Positions 52,852 to 64,000 of a stretch of DNA of 64,000 nucleotides are shown here, one piece after another. The stretch comes from Amphirosellinia nigrospora (taxonomy: Eukaryota; Ascomycota; Sordariomycetes; Xylariales; Xylariaceae): NCBI GenBank assembly GCA_004123355.1, contig SCHM01000002.1, forward strand, positions 4,747,569 through 4,811,568, given 5' to 3'. The notes beneath the pieces were generated by a model that did not search any database, was not told the origin of the DNA, and saw only the letters and a list, made by a program, of their open reading frames with translations. A program made the translations under genes and the position numbers. Each line of letters opens with the position of its first letter. The stretch's first letter is position 1.

Positions 52852-53548
52852 GATACCATTCAACATGGCATCTAGAAGCTAGGCGTCAAAGAAAGGCATA
52901 CTTGTAGGATAGGAATATCATCATGAACAATCGTTTATCATTAAAGTTTTGAAATTGCAATGGTACTCGCTAGTGAATGCAACATAACTGACTTGGCAAG
53001 AGAACTTCAGCAAAAATACGACATCTTATTCTAAACCAATGACAAAAGTGATCTCATTTATTTCTAATAGGCGACTCATTCAATCTGGAGGACTTTTCCA
53101 GGCCTGCTAACCATTAACATTGGTGGTTGCTTTGTTAAGTTAAAATATTAAATACGTTGAAACTGACGCTATTACTCCAGTTCAATAATTACATAATAGG
53201 CAGTCAGCAGATACTTGCTAAGGAAGAGACATGGAAACTCATTTTATCGAGGAATTTGCCTAGTCCATTTCTAATTAAGCTCACGATACCGACAAACCTT
53301 CGTAATGGTGGGTTTAAAACTCGGATCTGGTCATAATTCACAGGGTAGCTAAGATTTGGATGTAATCTCTCATTCTCATTCTCATTCGTAGGTATCGTCA
53401 CAGGACTATCATAACAATGCTATTGTATATACAGCTAAGGTTCAGCCCAGCGTGCACCTTAAAACTCCATCACTCTTCTCAAAGCCATCTCGCATACGAC
53501 GATAGTCGTCTTCCATTGGCGCCTCTTATCCATCACAGAGCAGCTAAT
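52852..53548. other. Intergenic between convergent genes
   Basis: 3' regions of the O-methyltransferase and protease genes. ATTAAA near 52940 may be a polyadenylation signal. A short (CATTCT)n-like repeat (CTCATTCTCATTCTCATTCG, about 53370-53389) is present. No gene is recognised. Confidence 0.5.
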
Positions 53549-54773
53549 TTACAAGTCCTTGTTAGCCCAGCCGAGGCGGGGAGAGCCCTCGCTCTGGTCG
53601 AAGACGACGAAGGCAGCCTTGAGGGCGATGTCACCGTAGATGTTGGTGGGCAGACCATTGCTGGACTGGATGCCACCGAAGCAGTTGGTGCCCTGCTCGT
53701 CGGCGGGGGAGTAGTTGATGTACTGGCCGGGATGGTGATCTGAGCATCACCGGGGCTGAAGGTGAAGTCGGGAACGTTAGAGTTGCAAGGGAAGATGTAT
53801 CCACCTTGCTGCTGGTCAACCTGAGCACCGTCGACCTGCTGGTAATAGGCGTCGACAACTTCATCGGGGAAAAGGGCAAGGGTGGTACCGGTATCGGCAA
53901 TACCGTCAACATCCTGGCCGTTGATGTTGGCGGTGAAGCCCCACCAGCCCCTGCTGGTGTCAACATCGACGTAGGTGATGTCGCCAGTGTACTTGGAGTT
54001 ATCAACGACACCAAAGTCGTAAGTACCAGCCGTGTGGTACTTGAGGTCGGCGGTGAAAGCAGCCGTGTCCAGGTTGCCGACGACGTTATCGAAGAAGGTC
54101 TTCTCGGGCTTGGGGGTGACGGTGTTCAGGGTGCTGAAGGCAAGGCCGAGCAGACCATCACTGTCGGTGTCTTGCGCAAACTGGTCGGAGACCTTCTTGG
54201 CGGACTCGACACCCTGGGTAGAGGCCTTGACACCTCCGACGCTAACGACATCGTGGTAGACGGAACCGCTGGAGCTGCTGTTATCACCGTACATGATTTC
54301 CCAGCTAGCACCACTGACTTGCTTCGCGGTAGAGGACTTCTTGGGGTTGTACTGGGTTTGGCCGTTGACAGAGGAGCTAGGGGTATCGGTGCTGAAGACC
54401 CATAGGTCGGAAGATCCGGTGTCGAAGTCCAAGTTCAAAGTCTGAGCGGGAGTACCAATCTGGACGGGAGTCAAGTACTGGACATCGAACTGCTCGGGGT
54501 GGTCTTGACACTGCCGGAGGTGCGCTTCGCAATCTTCTCGGCGTTGTACTTGGCGACAGTCTGGGCTAGACCCGCGGGGACCGGGACACCATACTTGTTG
54601 TATGCCTTGGCGAGCTGGAAGGGACCGTGAGGCTTGAAGGCAGCGTTGGCGACCTGGTTGACGGAGAAAGAGCCGGTCTTGGCGGTGGTACCAATCTTGC
54701 CAGTGATGGGGCTGGCAGCAGCCAAGCCGGCAAGGGCCGCAGTAAGGGCGACGGTGGTGGGTTGGGGAACCAT
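53549..54773 (-). CDS. Secreted aspartic protease (penicillopepsin-like, A1)
   Basis: A single-exon gene of about 408 residues. Acid endopeptidase of the pepsin family, secreted to digest proteins. Signal peptide: [20 protein letters not shown], with cleavage near ASP. The propeptide runs to about residue 90 and has a KR site (about 83-84, IAKRTSG). Mature enzyme: [20 protein letters not shown] with the first catalytic Asp, flap Tyr in [11 protein letters not shown], second Asp in [13 protein letters not shown], a C-x(n)-C pair (FPCNSN ... TNCFGGI) and the end [19 protein letters not shown]. Two one-base losses in C runs (about 53730 between ITIP and [13 protein letters not shown], and 54495-54498 between KTTP and EQFDVQYL) break the frame. 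The rest is fully conserved, so sequence error is favoured. It is read toward the O-methyltransferase and is probably unrelated to the cluster. Confidence 0.92.
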
Positions 54774-54896
54774 TGTGTCGACGGCAACAAGTATGGGTGC
54801 TCGAGAGAAGAGAGAACGGAAGGTGCGCGAGGCTGTGAGAGAGTGATGATGGTGGTGTCGAAACTAACTCTGTGAAGGAGACGGGAGGCCGGAGCT

Positions 54897-54902
54897 CTTA
54901 TA
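54897..54902 (-). promoter_or_regulatory. TATA box of the aspartic protease gene
   Basis: TATAAG on the minus strand, about 125 bp before the ATG at 54773, followed by a short pyrimidine-rich leader (CTTCACAGAG, then CTCTCTTCTCTCG). Confidence 0.5.
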
Positions 54903-57900
54903 GATTTTGAGAACCGACGACACTGAACGTCCTCACGATAGCATGTCAACCCGATCGAGAAGGAGCGGGATGTTCCCGTAAGACACTAGAGTCTTTGCCA
55001 TCTCTGGCTTGGTAGAGGCTGAGCCGACTGCCTTCTTTGGAATATCGTCCGTGATGACAGAGCAAACACCAAAACAACCATCGGGTGTAGCGGGTGTCTG
55101 GTGTGGATATGACGACGATCGCGGGCCTACTGCAGGTCCGGCCGAGAGAGCAGTGATAGCATCAGACGACAAGATGATCCTTGAATTTACCCATTGTTCG
55201 AATCATAGCTTTGGATTGGGCTCGGTGCCGAGGGAGCTTATGAGCTGGCAATACTCTCCGCCCTTTCCGTGGGACCCTATCCTGGGTTCCCGCTGAACTT
55301 CAACTTTGTGGTTCTTAGCTCGATGCGTGATACCGAGTGCCAATTGCACGACAATGTAAACAGCTAAATCAATGTTGGTAGCAGTTCCCTGGGCTAGCGC
55401 ACCTATCACAGCGCGGGCTGCCATCATTTTTCGAGGCACATTGGTTTCTAGTCCCTCCCTCGAGTGTGGCCTTGATGTTCTCGGTCGTTAATTGGACGTT
55501 ATAGTTAGCCTCCTAAATTGGATTAGCAGATCTTACGGCCTTTAGATCTGGAGACCCTGGCCCTGCCCTGGACAAGGATGTCGGTTTGCCTGATAAGGAA
55601 TTAGGTCCCAAATGTAAGGAAAGGGGTGTCCTTCTGAAGAGCCATGATTGGCGGGAAAGGGAGATGGAAGCATAGCACAGCATACGCCAAATCGATCGCT
55701 CAATTGCCATGTTGCGCGCATTCAACAGTCCCCCTTTTCGCAGGTCACCAAAGTCGGACTGAAATCAACTTCCTGAACTTCCTCGGATTCGCCACAAACT
55801 GCGCCATCCTCTCATCTGCCTGCCGGCGAGGCTTGGTCAAATGCGAGTGATTCGGACCCCTGGTCGACAACTTTCCTGCCTATCCCAGACAAGCGCACCG
55901 TAGATTCCTGTTCCTTCGTTTCATCTGCCGACGTTTGACCCACACCCAAATCACAAGTCAATTGTGTCTTTAGCGGCCCATCTCGGCATCATACCACACC
56001 TCTGCGGAAAACTACCGACGATACCACTCAGACAAGCTTTACCCCCAGGTCTTGGCAACTTGGCTGCAGCGCCAAGTGTGTTGCCGCCTTCATTCTGGAA
56101 GCTTGCCGTCATGAGGCTCAAAATATTGCTCGTTTCAAACTGACGTACACTGGATATATAGATGTATAGGTAAAGTAAACTATCTGCAAATAAGGCTGCG
56201 ATCTAATGCGTTCTCTATCCCTCGCTGGTGTATTCTATTTACAGTATGTCCCATATGCTGCCCACATAACGTGATCCCTGATTTTCATTTACTAGGAAGT
56301 TCCTGGATTAGACCGCTTCTGTTTCAATGCGGCGCCTGTCAGATGAAGATCACATTATAAAGATACCCGCGCCAAGCCCGGACGATTAACATTATGGCCC
56401 AATGAAACAGCACTGATCACCAATGGTGGCATAATGCTGTGATCCAAAAAGCGACTAACCCCAGCATCAGTTTACCTATTTCCGCTCTGAAATGGTCAAA
56501 TTCGACCTGAGGTAAGTCATAATGGAAACGCTTCTACTATGTCAGCTGCCCTTTATCGACCACAATCGTCGATCGCTCATATGCCACGGACTCTCAATGT
56601 GCGCAGCTTATCCAATCACGCTTTCCATACCGTATCTAGAAGGCTTTCTGCAGCAGAAGCTATCTCGAGGAGCATTACCTCGGCATGTGACATGATAGGG
56701 CGTTTGTTTCGCTCTTCTGCCCCACACGATGCCGATCACCATTTGACGCTAAGTCGAATAGCCACTGTCACCGCCATCACACTTCTTACCAGACAAAGCC
56801 AGGTTAGGCAACTACAATACTAGGGAAAACAAGCGGCATTTACTAACTGAACACGAACTTCCTTATCGCCATCTTTCACTAATGCCCCGCGCCTTTCCAT
56901 TGTTTTCTATTCATACGAATTTAGCTCATCGATTGCCTCACCTCCAAACATCGCGCTTGATACGTATCTAGTGGAATCGTCAATTTTCGCAATAACAAAC
57001 CTCTCTATCGCCATCCTTCCTACCGCCAACAGCGGACTACGCCGAGGCAGTTCCAAGCCTGTCCTAAAGTCCGAAGCACTAGTAATACCCTAAAATATCG
57101 ATACGGAAGCTAGGACAGCGCACCCGCAAGAGGTGTCAAGTGTCCTTCGTTTTTTGACAGACGGCCGCGCGCAGCGAATATTACAGGATTCGCCAGAAGG
57201 TGTTTCCGGTTCCATGATGTTCTAAGATCAGGTCGAGGAATCAAGCTACTTAGATTTCGTTATGGCTAGTGGTACATGTTCCACTACTTGAATCTTCCCT
57301 CAGATATCGTAAGTCGTCTGGAGCGGACCGTGTGCAACATAGAGTATCTTAGTAAACAGAACGCCGTCTCTTCGTAACACCCGTGAACACGACGAGAAAT
57401 GCAAGGACGGTGTGACAGTTTACAAACTCTCTGGGAGCACACGGGGGAAATGTGTCTAGTTTCATCACTTGCTCTATTTATCGTCTTGTGTAAACAATCC
57501 GTCTGGTCATCACAGTCATGGCCTCTCCTTCTCTTCCCATCGTCATGAGTTCTTATGTCATTCTGACCTCAAAACAGGCGTCGTGAGCTACGCCCTACGT
57601 ACCCTCTCCAGTCATCCAGGCGGTAACCTCCGCACTACCCATTTGGGGGCGGGGAGCACTAGAAGAATTAGCTAGCCAAAAGGTCTAGAAGGTCACAAGT
57701 ACCCGCCGATAACAAGCCACTCTGACAATCGTATAACATAAGAGTAAGTGGAGAGTCTCATAGCACGCCGTTTTTTGATGAGGAGGTATATCCTCCGACC
57801 TCGGTCCTTGTTGCAGCTAAGTGGCCGAGGAGGCCACGAGGCACCGGCGACCCCAGAACCAGGAACCAAAACCATACCCGCCCACTAACGAGGTAACCGA

Positions 57901-59764
57901 CTTGTGGAAGTGCCGCGGTGACTCGAACGATGACTTTGACGATACCTCGGCGCCATTTCGTCGAAGTGGTCCATGAGCCTCTATCACCAGAGCCTGGGGA
58001 TCTTACGCCTCTCAATGAAACATACGATCGGAAGTACATGGAAAGGCGCTGGGCTCACTTCTTCCAAGGTCTTTGGTCAGCGAAAATCTAATCAACCTGA
58101 GGATTTTTAGGCTATAAGAAAAAGAATGAAGTATCTTACATTGATGCTAGACTGATGGCCGATAACGAAGCAAACATATGACAACGCCCTCGAGCACAGT
58201 TAAACCATATACGAACGAAAGTAAGAACGGAGCGCCATCAGAAGCGGGTTAATTGACCCCTTCGCTCTGTTTAAAATTATTCGTGATCGGGCAATCCGGC
58301 TATGACAAAGCCAGTGCATTGAACCGTCAGCACTTAGCGGGCAGCGCCCATTGATATTAGAACTAAAATGATGAGGCATCGTTTCCAATTTCATGAGGGA
58401 GTCAAGATACGTATGATATTAGCACGAGCAGGTAACCGAAACCAAGTCCAGATTCTACCATCGATTGAAGAGAACCGTCGATGACGACGATGCATTCATT
58501 CCATCTGGTTTGCCTTATCAGTACCCACTAGATCTGGGAAAAACCCCTGTTCACGGCGGTTTCTAGCGCAGGGCCAACAACGTTTAGTCGAGGGTGGGCC
58601 GAATAAGTACCAAGACTAACCCAGTACCGTATATCACTATAAAGGACGCCAAACAAGCGACTTGGGGGCGGAGTGCCATCTGCCGCGCACAGTCGTCTAT
58701 ATACGAGACGCACAGAGAGCTCCGTCCAAACCAAAAGCAATAGGACCACTGAGACAGATACACCGGGTCGTAGGCAAAGATGACGACGAAGGGAGAACGT
58801 AAATTGATGGTTTATGTTGGCTTGATATTATGGTTCAACAATGAAAGCACTAACAGGTGAAAGTACTGAGTTATGTTCGCAAAGAAGCCAGTGGGCCTTC
58901 TATCACGATTTATAAGCTGGGAAGGCTGAGATATTCCATGCTATAGAGCTATATGCCGGAGTCAGCACGACACTGGTTGATCATCTCTTTCTGAAACGAG
59001 TTGAATACTGTAGAAACAATCACATCGGTTGCCTGATCTGGCCTTGTATGGTAAGAAGTGTGATGATGGTGACAGTGGTTATTCAACTTAACAACAAGTT
59101 GCGGTGAGTGCCTTCACCTCTAGCAGAATTCATGGCTAGAGCTCCAAGAAAGAAGCCATTGGCTGCCATCTTACCAAGAACGCACGCTGCGCAGGACATG
59201 GCAGGTTTCATTTGAGCAAATCAGGTAACAAAATGAACTATCAGCTAAACTGCTCAAACTCCTAGCATACTTCGGCCAAAGTGATGTTTGGTTTGAGGTA
59301 TTGCAGTCTGGGAGCTCCACCGGCCCAGATTGGATACAAGATATGACTACAAACAAATTCTGCTTCGATGTGGCAGTGAGAGTGTTATGTCCATATGGAT
59401 TCCTTTTCCCATACTTTTCTCACACATGTGCCAGATCAGGTGGTTATGCCATGCACAATGAGTGTACTTAATCGAGGGACGAAAGCGTAACTCATCTCGC
59501 CCTGAGATGTATATCGTCCCAAGTGCCTACCGAGGACCAAAAAGATTGGTGGATTTTGCAGCGAAAACTCCTTGGGCATGCTAATAGTTGCATGCAATTC
59601 ATTGCGAATGGGAAAATAAAAACCTATAGGATAGAGTAGGCGTTGATAGAATTAGGTTATCTCTATGAATGTCGAGAGAAACAGGACAAGTCAACATTGA
59701 TGTATAACTAGGTAGGTATCGACAGATTATGAAAAAGTGTTTAAATCGGAAAGGCCAGACCTAG
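54903..59764. other. Long gene-poor stretch
   Basis: Almost 4.9 kb without a recognisable gene. Several frames of 60-95 codons exist on both strands (for example 55009-55296 plus, 56539-56823 plus, 57758-58039 minus), but none has a domain, a believable start context or spliceable neighbours that I can see. Base composition is normal, so this is not RIP isochore. No tRNA, LTR or TIR was found. It may hold a diverged gene, a noncoding RNA or old decayed sequence. Confidence 0.5.
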
Positions 59765-60240
59765 AAATTCTTAGTAATTTAGGCAGCATTTACACCCGTC
59801 AAAATAGATTAGCACATGCGGAAGTATAATTGAATAGAGCGTTAGAAAGCTACGAGATTTCCCATAGACCAACGCACACGTCCACGATGACCGCTGTTTA
59901 CGCTTTAAGTAAGGTATATAGAGACCAAGAAAAGTTAACAGATGCTGAGGCGATGCTTGAACGAGCGCAACAAGGGTATAAAGAATCTTTTGGAATAAGG
60001 CGTACCCTAACGTTACATACCTCTAATGCTTTAGACAATCTTTAATTAATCTAAGGTAAGAGGGCACAAGCAGAGGCGACGCATTCCCTGGCGTTGAAAG
60101 AATATGAGGCCACACTTGGACGAAAGCATATATCGACACTTGGCGTAACGTATAATCTCCGCCACCTTTCTCAGAGGCTAACCGGGATGATGAGGCAATG
60201 GCCGTCTACACTGAGGCTTTGGCAAGATATAAAATTGCTG
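59765..60240 (+). pseudogene. TPR (kinesin-light-chain-type) repeat fragment
   Basis: One frame gives consecutive 42-residue TPR units of the type found at the C terminus of fungal NACHT/NB-ARC NLR-like proteins: LSNLGSIYTRQNRLAHAE, then ALSKVYRDQEKLTDAEAMLE and AQAEATHSLALKEYEATLG followed by KHISTLGVTYNL. Three in-frame stops lie within it (one after HAEV, two around DNL) and the match fades after about 60200 where the frame seems to shift. No NTPase or effector domain is present nearby. This is a decayed end fragment of an NLR-like gene. Its codons are more AT-rich than those of neighbouring genes, consistent with mild RIP or long decay. Confidence 0.7.
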
Positions 60241-60684
60241 GAGTGCCTGTATAACAAATCAATCGAACCATTGAACTGAAGTTACGGGAATTATACCTTA
60301 GAACAACTGAGAATTTAGGTCGTCGAGATTCGGCATCGGCTGGTGCGTGATGCAAAATAAGAAATTTGAAGCGGGAAGCTTTGGGCGAACCTAGACACTA
60401 CTCAGTACTAAACGGATACAACCGTAGCGTCGACACAGTATATTACGTCAAGTTAACGGATACACCGTAATCTAGCTGATGGCCTCCATATTTTTTTACC
60501 CCGAACCTTCGACTGGGCTGTATGAGTGACTCTGGCAGTTCTGTCGTTTGGAATTATAGCTCGCGCCTAAGGGCAATTAAATGTCGTGAAACAGAAAGGC
60601 TGCCGTCAAGCTTATAAGAGAGAGCTCTAGTTTTCTACAAGATAGCAGCTATCATTGTGAGATGTCCGATTTTACATCAGACTA
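60241..60684. other. Intergenic, nothing recognised
   Basis: About 440 bp between the TPR relic and the 3' end of the transporter gene. No feature is visible. Confidence 0.5.
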
Positions 60685-62400
60685 CTACCTATTCTTGGCG
60701 GCTTCGGCGGCTGCCAGCGCCCCTACGACGGCAAATGAAATCAAGGGTGTGATCATGTATGATAACTAGAGCAACATTGCATACGGATATTAGTGAGAGC
60801 ACCAACTTCTCTTCTCCGATCAAGCCCCTGCATGGATATGGATGGGAGATCTAAAGTAGGAAAGGTGATGAAACAAGGGCTTACCGTCAAAAATTTGGCG
60901 ATCGACATCCTTGTCCGTTGATCCGCGCCGCTCACGTCCGCCAGAGCGAGGTTCTTCATGGCTGGCGGGCCGACGGGCATCATCATCATGGCCCACCAGA
61001 GCATCGGGTCGTCGGTGAGTAAGCCGGTGCGTGATGCGAGGGCCCAAATCAGGGGGATACTGATCCTGCAATTCGTGTAAGTGGCCACGGTTCCGATGAC
61101 AAGTAAGACAAGTGTTAAAGTTATTAAGATGGAGTTGGGACGCTTACGCCGGCCAGAGGATGAAGCGAATAAGTACGGCGCAGACGACGGTGCCAAGGGG
61201 CACGGAGCCAGCCTCCTCATTCTCGCCCTGCTTCCATAACCGCAGGCTCAAGCTCAGCTTGACGCCGACGACGACGACCTGTAGCGCGACGAAGAGCTCG
61301 CCGACGTTCTGGAGCGACTTGGCTAGCCACGCGTTGAGGTATCCACCGTCAGCCATATCGGCGAAAAACAAGCGATGTAGCGGCGGGCTAATGCCGATCA
61401 CCACTCCCGTCAGCGCCCCGACGAATGGCGGGTTCACGAATGTCCCGAGGGCCTTGAGTGCCTTCTGCACGGGCGTCGGACACGCTTGGTAATACCGCTC
61501 CAGCCGGGGCATTAGGCCGTCCCGGACCTTGGCACTCGAGCGCCGGACCCTTTTAGGGAGGAGGGAGGTCCGCTCATCTAGCTCATCCGAATTGCCATCT
61601 TCACTCTCGTTATCGTTTTCCTCATCGCCCTCTGGGGTCCCTCGCACTGCGTTTGGGTTTTCCCGTTCGCCAACCTGGCCCCGCTGGCCCTCGGGTCTTC
61701 GCGAATGGCTCCTTCACGATGGCCTGGATTAGGGTTGCCTATGATCCACTGAAAGGCTCTGACAGAGGCCGAGTCATGGTTGGAGCTGGTGAGGATCTCG
61801 GGGCCCCTGCCAAAGGTGATGGTATTGGTGATAACAGAGCAGGCGAGAAAGTACGAGCGGGCTCGCTCGATGCCACCGTGCTCGTCGCCGGCCCCGACGA
61901 GCGATGCCAGGACGCCAGTGGTCGAGAGTGACTGCAGGAGCAGCAGCGGAAGCGACTCGGTGTTGTTGAACGCCGTCACCGAGACGAACCACCTCGGTAG
62001 GCCAAAGGCCGCCGCCACTATCCGGCCAATAGCGATCGAGAAGACCGTGTATAGCGCGGCCCAGACTGGTCATGCCGAGGAACGAGTCAGCTCTTTCATC
62101 GCATGCACAATTCAGGGCTGAAAAGGAGGGGAAGGGGCCGGCCAAGGAAATAAGAGCATGCTTATGCATACTTATGATGGGCACATATCGTAGGAGTGTG
62201 TCTAAGTGAAGCTCAGATCCTAGATTGCTGATGAGCAGACACGGAAGTAGCAGTTTCACGCAAACCCTCGAGACCTCTTCCGCGGCGGTTGTCGACAGCA
62301 GGCCGAACTGGGCCGCGACGACGCCGACGAAGATGGTCAGGAGCACCGAGATCGAGGCCTGCACGGCGCCGACAAACGAAGTGGCGATCCCTGATGGCAT
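60685..62400 (-). CDS. Auxin efflux carrier (PIN-like) family transporter
   Basis: Model (minus strand): exons 62400-62172, 62065-61148, 61065-60885 and 60765-60685, about 469 residues; introns of 106, 82 and 119 bp. The start ATG is at 62400 (a GTG lies one codon before). Layout is typical of fungal members: an N-terminal block of about five membrane helices (SFVGAVQASISVLLTIFVGV ... YVPII, LWAALYTVFSIAIGR, NTESLPLLLLQSL, ACSVITNTITF), a long acidic cytosolic loop (EGDEENDNESEDGNSDELDE, then RTSLLPKR), and a C-terminal block (FVNPPFVGALTGVVIG, LFVALQVVVVGVKLSL, TVVCAVLIRFILWPA, MMMMPVGPPAM, ISFAVVGALAAAEAA). GPPAM and LADVSGADQ are family motifs. These proteins sit in the ER or plasma membrane and may export organic anions; the substrate is unknown. 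One base is missing near 61694 (a CCC run), between IREDP and EGQRGQVG. Confidence 0.85.
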
Positions 62401-63203
62401 CACGTGGGGGTGATCGTGTGCTCAAGGGAGTAACTATATGGTTATAGGGTCGCTGTTATACAATCCTGCCTTGCTGAATCTAGATTGATAGCAGTCTACT
62501 ACTTTGTATAGTACATACTTGGTGGTTTGTTGACATCAGCGCTCCAGAAAATACTACGTCATCGCCTCTCAGTGCCTTAACATGGATGATTATGCTTATC
62601 TGCTTATCTAGGACAAGGGTCTCTGAATGGTACCAAGAGCCCGGACCCTGCTGGGAACATCCCGGATTTGAGACCCATTTCATGTTCTCAGGTAGAGTGT
62701 TGACGGTCGTCGAAAATGTTGATTAGAAGCTGAAGTACATCAGCTAAGACGTATGAATAAATAATCTAAATAGCAACTTTTCTAGGCGATCTTAGCAGAC
62801 AGCATGGTAATGATGAAATACCCTCCGTCACCACATACATCAACCTTTGGGACGCTTCATGCGCAAAGCTTGTTGCGGCGCGACTCGAGCAACGAGGAAA
62901 ATCACAATCGCGCTTACGAGGGTTGTCAGTTCGTCCCTCTGTGACCTTCAGTTTGGCGGCGTGTTGAGTGGCTCTTGACCCCTAATTGTATTATTAATTC
63001 CTATTTTAAATGATTCTTTCATTTATTATCACCGATAGTAATGTTTGACATTTTAAGTTTCTGTTATGCCCTCATTTCTCCATAATTACGTCCAAGCCAA
63101 CAAGCCTTTTCCGGTCCGGTTTCTTACACCGCAATAAGTCATGGGTATCAAGATGTAAAGGCTCATTACGCATTCCCCACGACAAAAACGAATCGAAATC
63201 AAA
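62401..63203. other. Intergenic between tail-to-head minus-strand genes
   Basis: Promoter of the carrier gene and 3' region of the P450. No gene is recognised. AT-rich around 62990-63060. Confidence 0.5.
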
Positions 63204-64000
63204 CTAGATAGCTCGCGGCTTCACCTTGGCATAGAAGTCAATAGGACGGACGTTGAACCAGCCGTCCTGCTCGAGCTTGTAGCCAGGGTCCACGGCCTCG
63301 AAGTCGACCTCCTTGATCATCTTGGCCAGGACCACCATGCTAAACTGCATGGCCCAGTGCTTGCCGACGCACTCCCTCTTACCATTACCAAACCACTTCT
63401 TCACGCCCGCCGGCAGCTTCTCAAACGCCTCGCCGATCATGCGCTCGGGCTTGAACGCCAGCGGGTCCTCGAAGACCTCGGGGTCGCGGTTGACGCCCGC
63501 CAGCACGATGATGACGGCCTGGTTGTGCGCGATCTGGTACTTGCCGCCGCCGAGCAGCACGGGGCTCTTGTCGCCCTCCTTGGGGATCGGCTCGATGTTG
63601 AACCCCGGCGCCGCGAACGACAGCCGGAGGGACTCCCGCATCACGCCCTCGATGTAATTGAGCTGCGCCAGGTGCTCGTGCTGGAGCTCGCCGTCGCCGA
63701 CGACGGCGTCGAGCTCCTGCCGCGCCTTGGTCACGGCCTCGGGGTTCTGCAGCAAGAACAGGATGCTCGCGGCCAGCATGCAGGGCGCCGTGCTGCTGCC
63801 GATGGGCATGGTGGCGATCTCGTCGATCACTTGGGGCTCTGTCAGCCCCTTGCCCGTCTCCGGGTCCTTTGCTGTGAGGAGCGCGTCGAGGAGGTCTCGT
63901 CGCTCGGTGGGGTTGTCTTTGCGGTACTGCACTAGTTCCGCTGCCCAGTTTCGTTGCACCTTGTTTGCCGACTTGAACTTGCTGGCATAGAACAAGTTAA
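63204..64000 (-). CDS. Cytochrome P450, CYP505/CYP540-like (3' part)
   Basis: The C-terminal 265 residues of a P450; the gene continues beyond the window, and the apparent first codon at 63995 is a TTG inside the frame. Visible parts: I-helix MPIGSSTAPC, where the usual A-G-x-x-T is P-I-G-S-S-T; ExxR as ESLR; NRDPEVFEDPLAFKPERM; and the haem loop FGNGKRECVG with the Cys ligand, followed by KHWAMQFSMVVLA. The loop and the KxxM/Q tail resemble the P450 domain of CYP505-type fatty acid hydroxylases, but the frame stops shortly after the haem domain (KVKPRAI), so no fused reductase follows; CYP540-like stand-alone enzymes have this layout. No frame shifts are seen. It is strongly GC-rich in codon third positions, more than the cluster genes. 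Confidence 0.85.
   Translation of the reverse strand, partial: NLFYASKFKSANKVQRNWAAELVQYRKDNPTERRDLLDALLTAKDPETGKGLTEPQVIDEIATMPIGSSTAPCMLAASILFLLQNPEAVTKARQELDAVVGDGELQHEHLAQLNYIEGVMRESLRLSFAAPGFNIEPIPKEGDKSPVLLGGGKYQIAHNQAVIIVLAGVNRDPEVFEDPLAFKPERMIGEAFEKLPAGVKKWFGNGKRECVGKHWAMQFSMVVLAKMIKEVDFEAVDPGYKLEQDGWFNVRPIDFYAKVKPRAI

Noticed and set aside
53806-54405. 199-codon plus-strand frame rich in Val, Gly and Asp
   Set aside because: Exact antisense shadow of the aspartic protease, produced by its codon bias.
55190-55210. GTTCGAATC, a possible tRNA T-loop
   Set aside because: The flanking bases do not form a T-arm stem and no acceptor or anticodon arm fits upstream.
63357-63935. 192-codon plus-strand frame
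   Set aside because: Antisense shadow of the GC-rich P450 at the window end.

Overview
The window is fungal genomic DNA, almost certainly from a filamentous ascomycete (Pezizomycotina). The genes have 50-120 bp introns with GT...AG ends and CTAAC-type branch sites, and the families are typical of that group: NRPS-like reductase, fungal P450s, a monocarboxylate-type MFS transporter, a penicillopepsin-like protease and a PIN-like auxin carrier. The first 36 kb is extremely AT-rich, with almost no CpA/TpG, the signature of repeat-induced point mutation (RIP). No species is assigned.

Layout. Bases 1 to about 36,345 are a gene-free RIP-mutated isochore built from nested transposons. A roughly 8.4 kb LTR retroelement (6455-23506, 170 bp LTRs, target duplication AGTAA) is interrupted by a second, 8.35 kb LTR element (7017-15368, minus strand, about 344 bp LTRs, target duplication ATTTT). 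A truncated inverted relative of the second element lies at 30410 to about 33230. A 1.5 kb repeat is present as two inverted copies (about 18.1-19.6 kb and 27.5-29.1 kb). A 291-293 bp MITE with TA target sites occurs three times (4097, 17189, 29733); the first copy is saturated with RIP mutations and the other two are only lightly touched, which gives a relative time scale.

The isochore ends abruptly near 36.35 kb at a 30-base A run. The remaining 28 kb has ordinary composition. From 38.1 to 52.9 kb there is a cluster-like group: a P450-like gene whose haem-binding loop lacks its cysteine, an unknown protein, an NRPS-like adenylation-thiolation-reductase enzyme, a GFA-family zinc protein, an MFS transporter and a catechol-type O-methyltransferase. 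Together they suggest a small secondary-metabolite cluster: acid activation and reduction, methylation, perhaps oxidation, and export. It borders the RIP isochore and also holds a 251 bp hAT-type MITE (41218-41468). Further right are a secreted aspartic protease, a 4.9 kb stretch with no recognisable gene, a decayed TPR-repeat fragment, an auxin-efflux-carrier-family transporter, and the 3' part of a CYP505-like P450 running off the window.

Six otherwise well-conserved genes carry in total twelve single-base frame shifts, nearly all one-base losses and most in short homopolymers, with no nonsense substitutions seen in the regions read. This looks more like sequence error than gene death, so joined exons are given as gene models, with the shifts flagged.
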